From NCBI GenBank assembly GCA_025617745.1, contig CM046856.1:43577049-43641048 (forward strand): a stretch of DNA of 64,000 nt, given 5' to 3'. Origin of the DNA: Heliocidaris erythrogramma. Taxonomy: Eukaryota > Echinodermata > Echinoidea > Camarodonta > Echinometridae. Shown here piece after piece: positions 48,201 through 60,200 of the stretch; position 1 is the first letter of the stretch; each line of letters begins with the position of its first letter. A program made the translations under genes and the position numbers. Under the pieces are notes generated by a model. The model was given only the letters and a program-made list of their open reading frames with translations. It did not search any database and was not told the origin of the DNA.

Positions 48201-51200
48201 CGGAGAAATTGACTATACAGTTTTGTAGATTACGTGGTCGGCGACGTGTGTGCCGATTTTCGTTGCGAATGCGCGTTGGACGGCCGAGATCTTAGGGGGG
48301 GCGGAATCAGCCCCCCCCCGGCTGTGAGATGGGTCTAAATAACCCGGCTCTATTAGGGTTAAAGCACTTGCTACAAGTACATGCACATGTATCACTCTGA
48401 TGAAAAACATCCCCAAGGCCATGATACACAGACAAGGTGTCAGTATGAACTAGCACCATATAAGTCCTAGCTTCCTGCACTAATTTCTAAGATCAAAGAA
48501 AAGAAGATCAGAAATCATCGTACCGGTAATTTGAAAACTACAGATCCTGAAAGGTTATATACATGTATTTCCCCTTTTTCTGGCCAGAAAAGGTTTTTGA
48601 AATAATATATTCAACATATGCGGAAACATTTGAAGACTAGTAAAAAGACGAGACTTGTATTATCCATATAAAAATTGTTCTTCACAGGATATAAAAGTAC
48701 AGCATACTCGAAAGTTGATCCAATTTTTAAAGCTTGAGAGAACAAAGAACGAGATACAGTGGAACCTCCCTATAAGGGACAGTGTTCCTTATTTTGCTGG
48801 TCCCACTTTTTGTATTCTATTGTTTTTGATATAACAAAGTTTCGTTATGAATAGGTAATTTCATTGGGCGACCCAATGAGTTTATCATGAGGTTCCACTG
48901 TACATTTAACTGAGACCTTGTCATGATGATGTAAATTAAAATAGCAACTTCAGTGTGCAGAAGTTAGAATCTTCACACCAACTAAGTCTCACAACACATT
49001 TCAAACAATTGAATTCACATTGATACAAAGGCAAACTTTTGATTTTGTCACTTGTATCACATAAAATTTCTTCAACACAATGATCTGCACATAGTTTTAA
49101 ACCCTGCAGTTTGTCTTTCAAACCTGGGTCAAAGACCAATTGTGATTCAGGAAGATGATTGGTGCTGCAACTTCAACCTCCAAAAGAGCTCTCTTCATGT
49201 CAACCATGGATGTCCCAGCCAAAATGTCACTCATAGACTGTGCAATGGCAGGAACACAAAGGAACTGTTTGGCCAGCTTGACCAAGTGCGGGAATCTGCC
49301 CCTGTTGACCCTCCACCAGTCCAAAGGACAACTATCATGCCGTAATGCAGGAAAGGTCATGTAGTTGCTAATCTCAGTGTCTATGTCCTGCCTGTCCTGT
49401 GCATACTCTTCACCATCACCAAACAAACACAAGAATGGGGATGCTTCCTGTGATTCAGCTGAAATGTTGTTTTCGCTTTCTCCATCCTGATCCATGCCAG
49501 GATTGGCTGCCATGACACCCTTAAGTGCTTCAAGGACATCTGTCTTGTCCTCTTCGGCAATGAACTTGAGCTTCTTAAAGCGTGGATCAAGCAGTGCAGC
49601 AAGCATGGGAACAGATGAGGGCAGGATGGCAGTAAGGTCCCATTTCTCTCTGGTCTCCCTACCGATAGTCTTCAAGAATCTTTCCATGGGTGAGTTTGGC
49701 CCATGGCTGGCATCTTCACAGTGTTGCAGAATACTGTGGACAACTGGCAGAAGGCATGATACTGATCCAGTCTTGTCCTTGCTCATGACTGCCAGTGCTG
49801 CTCTCAGGATTTGGAGTGAGCTGACAAGCTTTTCTGCTAGGTTCCACTGATCTTCAGTGAGGTACAGTTCTGCATTTCTTCCATCCAGACTGGCAACTTT
49901 CTCTACATTATCTCTGGAGCCAACCAGCTATTGGAAAAAAAAAGAGTAAATAAAGTTTACAACTTTTAAGTTTGATCAAATTTGAAGGCGCAATTTTATT
50001 TACATATTAATAATCATTCTATAAGTGCACGCAAAGAAAGATTTTATGGGTAAGGACAATAATTTGGAATCCCCTGAACTTATTCCTCCAGTGTTATTTA
50101 TACTGTAGTAAAAAATATCATTCTTAATGAAAATGAAAGTAAATTCTTCCCTTACTAATACAAAAGTACAAGGATTCTTTTTCTTACATTTTAAGAAAGT
50201 AATTCAACAGTACCTAGTCAAAATTTATGTCGCTACCAAATGCAATCTGAATTAAGCACAAAATTGGAATTAAATTTTATGAATTATCCAACAAAAACTT
50301 CTGAAATGTGTTCTCGAATGGGTTCTTTTTTTTAAATAATTGTATTCCCCGGCAAATTGCCGGAGGATACTTTGGACTCAGCAGAGTTCCACCGCCGCCA
50401 CGTCACATTCTTGTGTGCGCTCTAGCGGTCACATTTCTTGACGGATTTCTTTCAAACTTTGTATGGAGGTGTATCTTGGTAAAATCTGGACACACATAAT
50501 TTCTGGTGATGCTGCTCCCAGTGTTCCGTCTTTTATAGGGTCAAAGGCCATATTTTGATAGATGTCTTGTGTGCATTCTTGTGTGCTCTCTGGCGGTCAC
50601 ATTCTCAACGGATTTTGCATGAAGGTGTCTCTGGACAGTGTAATGTGATGCTGCCACCAGTGTCCCGTCTTTTATAGGGTCAAAGGTCATACTTCAGGGG
50701 ATGGTGTGAGTGCACACTGCAGGCTACATTTCTGGATGGATTTCTTTCAAATTTTGTATGGAAGTGTATATTGGTATTTTGGAGGATGGCGTGACTGCCC
50801 TCATTGTTCCTTCCTTTATAGGGTCAAAGATCATTTGTCCATTTCTTGCACTCTTCTGCCTTTCTTGACGGATTTCGTTCAAATTTTGCATGAAGATGTC
50901 TCCTGTTGTAATCTAAAAACCTGTAGTGTTTGGTGATGCTGCCACCAGTGTCACATCTTTTATAGGGTCAAAGGTCATACTTCAGGGGATGGTGTGAGTG
51001 CACTCTGCAGGCCACATTTCTGGATGGATTTCGTTCAAATTTTGTATGGAGATGTATCTTGGTATAATCTACACATCTTTACTTTTTGGTGATGCTGCCT
51101 TCATTGTTCCGTACTTTATAGGGTCAAAGGTCATTTGTCCATTTCTTGCACTCTTACTTCTGCATTTCTTGACAGATTTCTTTCAAATTTTGTATGGAAG

Positions 51201-54200
51201 TGTATATTGGTATCTTAGAGGATGGTGTGAGTGCACTCTGCAGGCCACATTTCGTAATGGATTTCTCTCAAATTTTGTATGGAGATGTAACTTGGTATAA
51301 TCTACACATCTTTACAGTTTAGTGATGCTGCCCTCATTGGATGAGGGTCATATGTCTTTTGTGCACTCTAACTTCCACATTTTATATGGAGGTGAGTCTT
51401 AGTGAAATCTACACATCTTTAGTGTTTGCCGATGCTGCCCCCAGTGTTCCGCTTTTCATAGGGTCAAATGTCATATTTTGGTTGCATGCATTCTGGAGGA
51501 CACATTTGTTGACTGATTTCTATCAGATTTTGTATGGAGGTCCATCATAGATTACTCTAGACCTCTACAGTTTTTGGTGATGCTGCCTCCAGTGTTCCGG
51601 TTTTCATAGGGTCAAAGGTCATATTTTAGTCGATATCTTGTGTGCGCTCTGAGGTCACATTTCTTGACAGATTTCTTTCAAGTTTTCCATAGAGATGCAT
51701 TATACTCTAATCTACACACATTGTTTTTAGTCCGGGCCACTGGCGGCAATCTCTACGCCATCCTTTTGTTTGAGGGAGGGGAGGGGGCAGGTTCTTTGTC
51801 CCTCCTTCAATTCGCTGCTGCATGCCGGGGGAAACATTCGCATTGCGTGGCAATGGACATCTCTAGTTATCAAACTAATTTCTTAAATTTTAACTTTTAG
51901 ATTTTAACTTAAATGAATTGTATCTTCACATTTAGTCAGAATAATTTCTCAAATCATATGTACACGTATGGATGAATATATCAGGATTTTTACAGATGAC
52001 AGAATAGAAACTAGATGAATCTTTGACTGCGCGCGGTCAGAATTTATGCCTCCACCATCACCAGATTGAAAATGTATGGCATACATGTACACACTAAAAA
52101 GGCTTGGTCCAACAAAATTACAAATCTTTTCACTTAAAAAGCACAGGAGACAGAAAATTTATTTCATTTCATTAATTCATTTTCATCCCGTTCAAATAAA
52201 AAACTTACCATTGATGACTTACAATCATCAAATACACCAAGGAAATAGATATTTTATAGCAAATACACCACTGTCCCCTTGAAATTTCTAAAACAGGTAG
52301 GCCTAGACTCCATACATCACAAACCATTTTTATGTATATAATGACCTCTATGACCTTTGACCTTGTGACCCCAAAATCTAATCAGTTCATCGTCCCTCCC
52401 ATATGCAAACATGGGCCAAGTTACAAACTGATCCAAAAAACTGTTTTGAAGTTATCGCAAGAACGAAAAGGGGACGGGTGGACGGACGGACGACCCGAAA
52501 ACATGCTGCTTCCGGCTACCACCTACGGTGGGCAGAGGTATAAAAATTTAAAGGAAGAAAATCATCAAAGATGTTACATTCATTAAGAAGATGGTACAGG
52601 GGAACCTCAACATAACAAGGTAATGGCTATAACAAGAACGTTCCTAAATTTACTTGCATGTAATTCTATGGCGGCATGAACCTTTATAGCGAGGTCGGCT
52701 TTAACGAGCTATTAAAGTCTTGTGCCTCTAAAACAAAGAAAAAGATTGGTAATCATTCCCGTTATAACAAGCAAGCAAATTTCACTCTGTCTCAAATGGA
52801 CAAAAATTATTCAGCTGTAGAATCTGCACACACACGAGCATATAGTAGAGTTCACGATGTGAAGTGGGGTGCGTCTTTTTATTCGTATCACACGCACAGA
52901 GCAGGCAGCATATTTTTATTCATTTCACCCAAATGGCACAGGCAGCGTCTTTCTATTTGTATAATAGCGCTGGCAGCATCTTTTTATCTGTATCACAGCG
53001 CAGGGAGTGTCTTTTTATTCATATCCTAGAGCAGGGAGAGCGGCCCCCGAAGTGTGAATGAGAGGGCTTTTTTCATACCATGAGTATGCGCTATGCTGAC
53101 AGTAGAGGCGCAGACCCGATATTCAATGCGGAAGTGTGATGAACTTGACTCTTAGTCGGTAACTTAGCGTCTGAAAATAATGCTTTTGTATTCCGACATG
53201 ATCTAATATTTATTAGCTAATTTGAGAATTAACATATTATAAATGCCTTCATAACTTTCCAATGAGTGCATAAGCGGCAGCAGAAGAATGTGTACATTCA
53301 TTATTAGTGTACAGGTAGAAGCTAGTCCCATATGTGCACATTTATGTATGTTCTGATATAACAAGGAAAATCCTTCCGTCCAGACGGCCTCGTTATAGCG
53401 GTTTCCCCTGTATCATCATGGACAAACAGGCATTTATTTACTTGGAGCGTCCTATGATTTGGGGAATCTGATTTTTCTGTTCTCTGGAGAAATACATTAC
53501 CTTGAAAAGCATTTCAGATGTTGCGACCCAACTTCCCTTGCGATCTTGCACCAGATCCGTCTGTGTAGCACCTTCCCATTCAGCCTCCTTCATCTCCTGC
53601 AGAACCTTGCTTGCCTCATCATCATAGATGAGATAGGTGACCAGTTTACCTGCTTGCTCAATCACACCCTTCACTTCAGGGACAGCGAATGCTGCCAGGA
53701 CACACATCTCCAGCTTCTCTGCTGCACAGCTCATTGACTCGCACACCAATGTAGACCCAACACCCTTGGCAGTTGACTTCAGCATCCCCTGGCGGTTGAG
53801 GATGGCGACCATGCATTCTGATGGGAGATCGTATTGGAGCAACAGCTGACGGATATAGATGCAGATTTCGCTGCTGCTTGTTTTGTCATCTAAAACACAC
53901 TCGGTACCCAGGACGTAGCTCTTACGCTCCCACTGACTTGTCAAGTAATGAATGCTGATTGTTGTGTATGTTTCCTGGTCGTTGCCTCTCCAAAGATCAT
54001 ACACAAGTGAGAAGTATGGAGCTTCTTCAGCCAGAATTTCTTTGAGTCGTATCTAAATTTAGAAATATAATCAGGAAAGATAAGAAAAAGTATGAATTTT
54101 CTCATTGGATCATTTCATGTGTTTGTACAATACTTGAAAATCAACTTGTATTAATAAAGGGACAGCTTTTGAAAAATAATTTTAATATTTTCACTACTTT

Positions 54201-57200
54201 GTTTTAGTTTTCATTAGTTCCCCTCCCCCCACCCAGCTCCCCCTGCACACAAAAACATAATCTCAAAACATAGTAAATCTTGTTGTGATCTGTTTATATT
54301 TATATGTATTTACTTTCACAACAAAAACAGATTTGAAGAAATCCATCTCTTCATTTCGGGTACCCCTCATATTTACCCAACGTACCCCATAGCTGCTTGA
54401 TTTCATTGTCATTCAGATAAGATGACATTTTACTTCTCTCCAATGGACAGCCTATTTTATATACCAACCTTGCCCTCTTCATACATGACAAGCAGGCTGT
54501 TCTGCAACTTCTGCTTAGGTGGAAACTTGTAGAGGGGCTCCAGAAACTTCATGTAGGATTTGAAGCCATCTGAAAGGACAAAGCTCAAGGGCTGGAGGCT
54601 CTGGATCAACATTTGGAGCAGCTTTGGGCCTATGACCATCTCACCCTCATCCATCTTCTGCTTTCGAATGCTAGTTTTTATTGGACTCATAATGGATGTC
54701 ATCGACAGCCCCGTAGATGATGATGGTGACAGGTGGGATGGAGTGGTAGGGACTTCTGCTGGCAGTGTTGTCACTTTGGCTGGTGTGTTTTGGACATCTT
54801 TAGCTGAGTTGTTTGTAGTGTTTGATGAATCCAAAATCTTAGGCTTCAAATATCTCTTCTTTCCTGATCCAGGAGTCCTTCCTCCAGGCTTGAATACCTT
54901 TGCTGAAGGGCCAATAACCTGATCAGTGTAGCAAGGAAAAGAACAGTAAACTAGATGTAAACCCTGATAATAAAAGCAGAACAAGGCATTAGCGATAATG
55001 TGTCTCGCCCACATGCGATAACTAGAAATATTGTGATCTCTGTTGCCATGCAACAGGTCCCCCAAGTGCATAAATCTGCATAGGTTATGCTTGCATATAT
55101 ATCTACATTACTAATGTTTGGAAAGTGACGTTTACAAAGTTATGTCATAAGAGAGTCTTGTGGGTAAACTATGTTTGACCTTACCATGTGACCTCTGATG
55201 GCAGCATAACATGCAGGTCCCCCAAGTGCTTCTAAAACCCAAGTTTGGTTGAAAAGTTATCTGTCATAAGAGAGTCTTGCAGGTAAATAACGTATGACCT
55301 TTGACCTTATCATGTGACCTCCAACGGCACCATAACATGCAGATCCCCTCAGTGCATCTACAACGTGAGTTATGGTTGCAAAGTTATCTGTCATAAGAGA
55401 GTCTTGCAGGTAAATAACGTATGACCTTTGACCTTATCATGTGACCTCCAACGGCACCATAACATGCAGGTCCCCTTAGTGCATCTACAACCCAAGTTTG
55501 GTTGAAAAGTGAGTTATGGTTGCAAAGTTATCTGTCATAAGAGAGTCTTGCAGGTAAACTTTAACGTTTCACCTTAAATGACCTTTGACCTTATCATGTG
55601 ACCTCCAACGGCACCATAACATGCAGGTCCCCTCAGTACATCTACAACCCAAGTTTGGTTGAAAAGTGAGTGACGGTTGCAAAGTTATCTGTCATTATAA
55701 CGTTTGTGACGGACGGACGGACGACGGATGACGCCATTTGGACCCCTCAGTCTCGCCTTCACCTCCGGTGGGCGAGACAAAAAGGAGAGATTCTCAACAG
55801 ATCAGTGAAGTCTGAGGCAAATCTGAAGTATAAGAGAGGTGCCTGCGACTTGAATAGCATAAGCCAGATTCCGCGAAATAGGGTATTTAGTGAATGTGTA
55901 CTCAATAAACCAAAAATAGGCATACAATTTGAGCCCATTTAGTCCCTGTTATTATGCAAAAAGGGGTCATAGTTTGGGAAAAATGTTCTTCAAAGGATTC
56001 TGTCAGTCTGTGCTAGAAAACGGGTCATTTTCGACTATGCGAACGATCATGTGTTGCACCTTTGAATATGAAGTGACACTACAAAGGATCCAGTTATTGT
56101 GGGTGCATTATTAACAGGGCATCGCTAGAACATTTTGAATGGGGGGTGCGACACCCAAATTTGCGACAAATTTTTAGAGTGTGACAGCCAAATTTGCTGA
56201 CAAAAATGCTCTCTCCCCACAAATAGTAAGAAAAGAAAATCTCATACATGTATGTAGAGATCTTAATCACGCCGATCCATTTTAGCAACGGCAGGCTGAC
56301 GCCTTTTGCCCGAATATAAACTTTTCAATTTCTAAATTTTTGTGAGCGAGTGAGCGATCAAATTTTTAAAAAAGAACATGCATAATTAACTAGGAACCTT
56401 GCTGCCCAAATATGTGGATATTGTGGCACCTTGATGCCCGAATATTAAGTGGTGGTTGCCCGAATATCAGAACTTTGAAATTCTCGGCAGAGGGCTGCAG
56501 CCCATTGCTGAAGGGGGATGCTTTTTGTCCGAATATTAATTTTCAAGTGTTTCTGCGAGTGCACAGAGCGAGTGAGCAAAAAAATAATGGCCAGTTTTTC
56601 CTTCTTTTTCTTTCCTTTTCCTTTCTTTTAAAGATAAAGCTGAGTTATGGTCATGTGATTACTTTGTTAAAGAAACTGTCTCAAATCAACTGGGAAAGGT
56701 TGATTATATATTACATAAGAATTGGTGTAAATATGCTTTGTGATTTTCTTGCAATGTGATCTTTAAGAAAAATTCTTCAATTAACTTAGCTCAGCCCCCT
56801 CAAAATTTTTGGCTCATATCACCACTGTCCACTGGCACTGATCTTCATTCTCAGTTCTCACATTTCTTTTCTTACCACTAACTTTACATTTACTTAACCT
56901 AGTCCTAGTACCAGGCACTGGATATGGAAGTCAAAATTTAATAATGGCCACCTCTGGAATGGTTGATCATTATTCATTGAAAGAAATAACTTCTACTGCC
57001 TTCTACTTCATGTCGTTCGCATGGTCCTAACTCATAACTGTTAAGTTAGATCTTTAAAATTCCCAGGTACCTAGCAGAGGACGTAGTACTTGATCGATCT
57101 TACAGTTACAACTTTACCTCAAATTCTTCCATAGAATGAGCTGCAGTCAAATGATAGCGCAGATTCGTAGTGCCGCCTGTGTACGCCAAGACCTTTTCGC

Positions 57201-60200
57201 AAAAGCGGCACCGAGCTCGGCGAGTTTCCCTGTTCAGTTCCATAAATTGCCATACTGACGATCGAGGACTTAAGATTTTGCCACTTTGACCAGCTGATGG
57301 ATTGCTCCTTCTCATTTTGAGGGTTTTAAGAATGAAAATTATAAAATTCTGTCGTAAATAATGGGCAAATGTGATCGATTCACTAGCAAATGCAGTTCAG
57401 TGGCAGTTGAGTTGATGATAGTGCAGTGTACAAGTCCCGCCGCGCCAAAATGGCTGCTGCGCACGCGTACATCGTAGGTATCATCGATCTGAGATATGAG
57501 ATCGATGGTACGTATATCAGCTCGCCTGTAGATTCACGGTTAAGTCTATGGGTTAAGTTGTCCATGATCCGCGTGCTGATGTTCGTTATGTATCGATCAG
57601 CCATATGGTACATTTTTTTTGTATTCAGTAGTTTTTATTTCTCAAGAACTTCAATCTTCAACAAATTGAAATACATATAAAACTTCAATATTTCGTAAAC
57701 AAATTTACAAACACGATGACAACTCATATTATATACCGGTATGTATATTTTACAACATGTCCTCTCAAACATAATATTATACTTTTCAAGAGTCAATCTA
57801 TCAATACAGAAAAAATAACAAAAACAGATCTTTCCAAAATACACAAAACAATACAATATACAAATTGAAGCCCTGAGTAATCCTTTTATTAAAACTCCCC
57901 ACTTCACCCTCGACCCCCCCCCCCCCCCCCCCCCCCCCCTCAGTTCCCTCCTCTCTAACCACCTGAAAAACAAGGTCCTCATGATCCCCAATCATTACCC
58001 ATCATTGTTAGGTCCCTTTGATTCCACCAACCCAAAAGCTTTTTAATTTTACTTATTATCTCCTTGTAGTTCAAACTTTCTTTTACTTCTATATCTAAGG
58101 AAAATACCACACCTAATATTTTTACAAAATCAACCCATCTGCGAAATTCCGGGCCGAACTGAAGAGCATAATACTTTATTTTAAAAAAAAACATGTGACA
58201 CCGAATCCAATGCCTTTTGAAAATCAACTGCAATTAAATACCCTGGCAATTTATATTGAGACGTCAGTGGAAAATCACATCGTCTGTTATTCGAATTTAT
58301 AGTTCTATCATTCATAAACCCTCATTTGATCTGTTGGAATTATATTTTCCAAAACGTTTTTTATTCTTGTAGCTATTACTTTTGAAACAATTTTATAATC
58401 AATATTTAATAAAGATATTGGCCGATAATTTTTTAGTAAATGCGGATCTTTCCCATCTTTGGCAATCAGAATGACTACTGCTTGTTTCTGTGAAGCTGAT
58501 AGTTCACCTGACTTAAAAGCGTCATTAAAGGCATATCTTTTATTTCTACCCAGAATGTAATATAAAATTCGACTGTTAGTCCATCATTCCCCTTCAAATA
58601 TTTCTTCTTCACAATTTTGTATACTCTCCCTTGATAAAGACGGTAAATCTTTGAAAAAATCTGTGTCTGATACATTTATGTCTTCATTTATCTCTTTAGA
58701 GAAAAGTTTTGAATAAAATGACTTAATCAAATTCAGAACTTCCCTTTCTTTATCAATCATTTGACCATCCTCAATTACTAAATTCCTTATGACACACTTT
58801 CTTTTATATGTTTGTAGCAATTGACTGAAATAATAATAATAATAACAATATTGGATATTTATATAGCGCTCATATCCACCATGAATGGTGCTCAAGGCGC
58901 TCCAATATTACCCCGGCTCTATATATACCAAGAACGAATTTTGCGGGATCGTATCACTTTTTTTTTGTTGGTTATACCAAGTTTGAAGGGGGTATATAGG
59001 AATGCATCGAACTACTTCCTCGTTTTTTTAAGCAATGCTCGTAAAAATTTGCCACACACATTGGTCTTGCTTTTTTTTATGTGTCGGAATGCGTTGCCAT
59101 GGTAACGGCATATTATGGCAATAAATCAGGTTGAAATCGTGCGGATCGAACTACTTCCTCATTTTTCGAGCAATGCTCATAATATTCGCCACAAACATTG
59201 GTCTTGAGATGAACATGTGTAAGGCATACTTGTTGTATTATGGTAACGGCATGTTATGTTTTTGGTGCGGCAGATGCCGCGCTCGGAGCGATGCCCTCCC
59301 TCCTTCCAAACTGATCTCTATATATAGAAATTTGAAAAACTTTGATAAACGAACCACCGCCCAGATATTTAAGAGGAATTTAATCCTCCATCCAAAGTTT
59401 GAAACAGAAAACTATACTATATATATTGCAGTGCAATGTTGTGAACATGATTTTTTTATATATATTGTACACGCACCACCCTTTATTTTTTATGGTCATT
59501 CAGGGTCAAGATTGAGTTGTATGATCAGATGATCGGAATGGGATTTTCCAAGATGACTGTAGCGGCAGCCCTGAGGCACACCAACAATGACCTTCATGGT
59601 GCATTGAGAATCATCCAAGAACAACCAGAGTTATTATCCATCCAAGATAATGATGTTGATCCAGATTGGGATGGACCTATCACGGATGAGATGATCGCTC
59701 AGGTATTTTAAAATTTTCTTGATTTTTTTTACAGCCTTGTCGGGAAGTCGTAAATATTGACCATTTTCCCTTTGATTTTCCTTTTCCTTTCGTTTTCAAT
59801 TTTTCTTTCTTTTTACTCGTGTAGGGATTTTTTATTTTATTAACCTCTGTCGGAAATTTGAAATTCTGATGGCCATATTTTTGTGTGTTTTGGGGGAAAT
59901 TTTCATCTTACTGGTTGGCTGATATTTTGGTCCTGGACTTCCACACCCCAATCAGAATGGTCTAGCAACTCTTCTACCCCCCCCCCCCCCCCCCTGCCCC
60001 CCCCATGAGTGGGGAATTTAATAATACCAGCCCCATCCACTTTCTCTCTCTCTCTTTATCTCTCCATTATTCTCCTAACAAGATGTCTCTATCTCCTTCC
60101 TGACCAGTACGTTTATGTCCATCTCTCACAAACGAAGACTGCATGCTTTTTAATAGATCTCAAATGATAATTCGTCTTCCCCACCCACCTCCCTCTCTTT

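Noticed and set aside
49155-49850. Plus-strand open frames opposite the ZBED-like exon 4
   Set aside because: Shadow frames; the minus strand carries the hAT motifs and splice sites.
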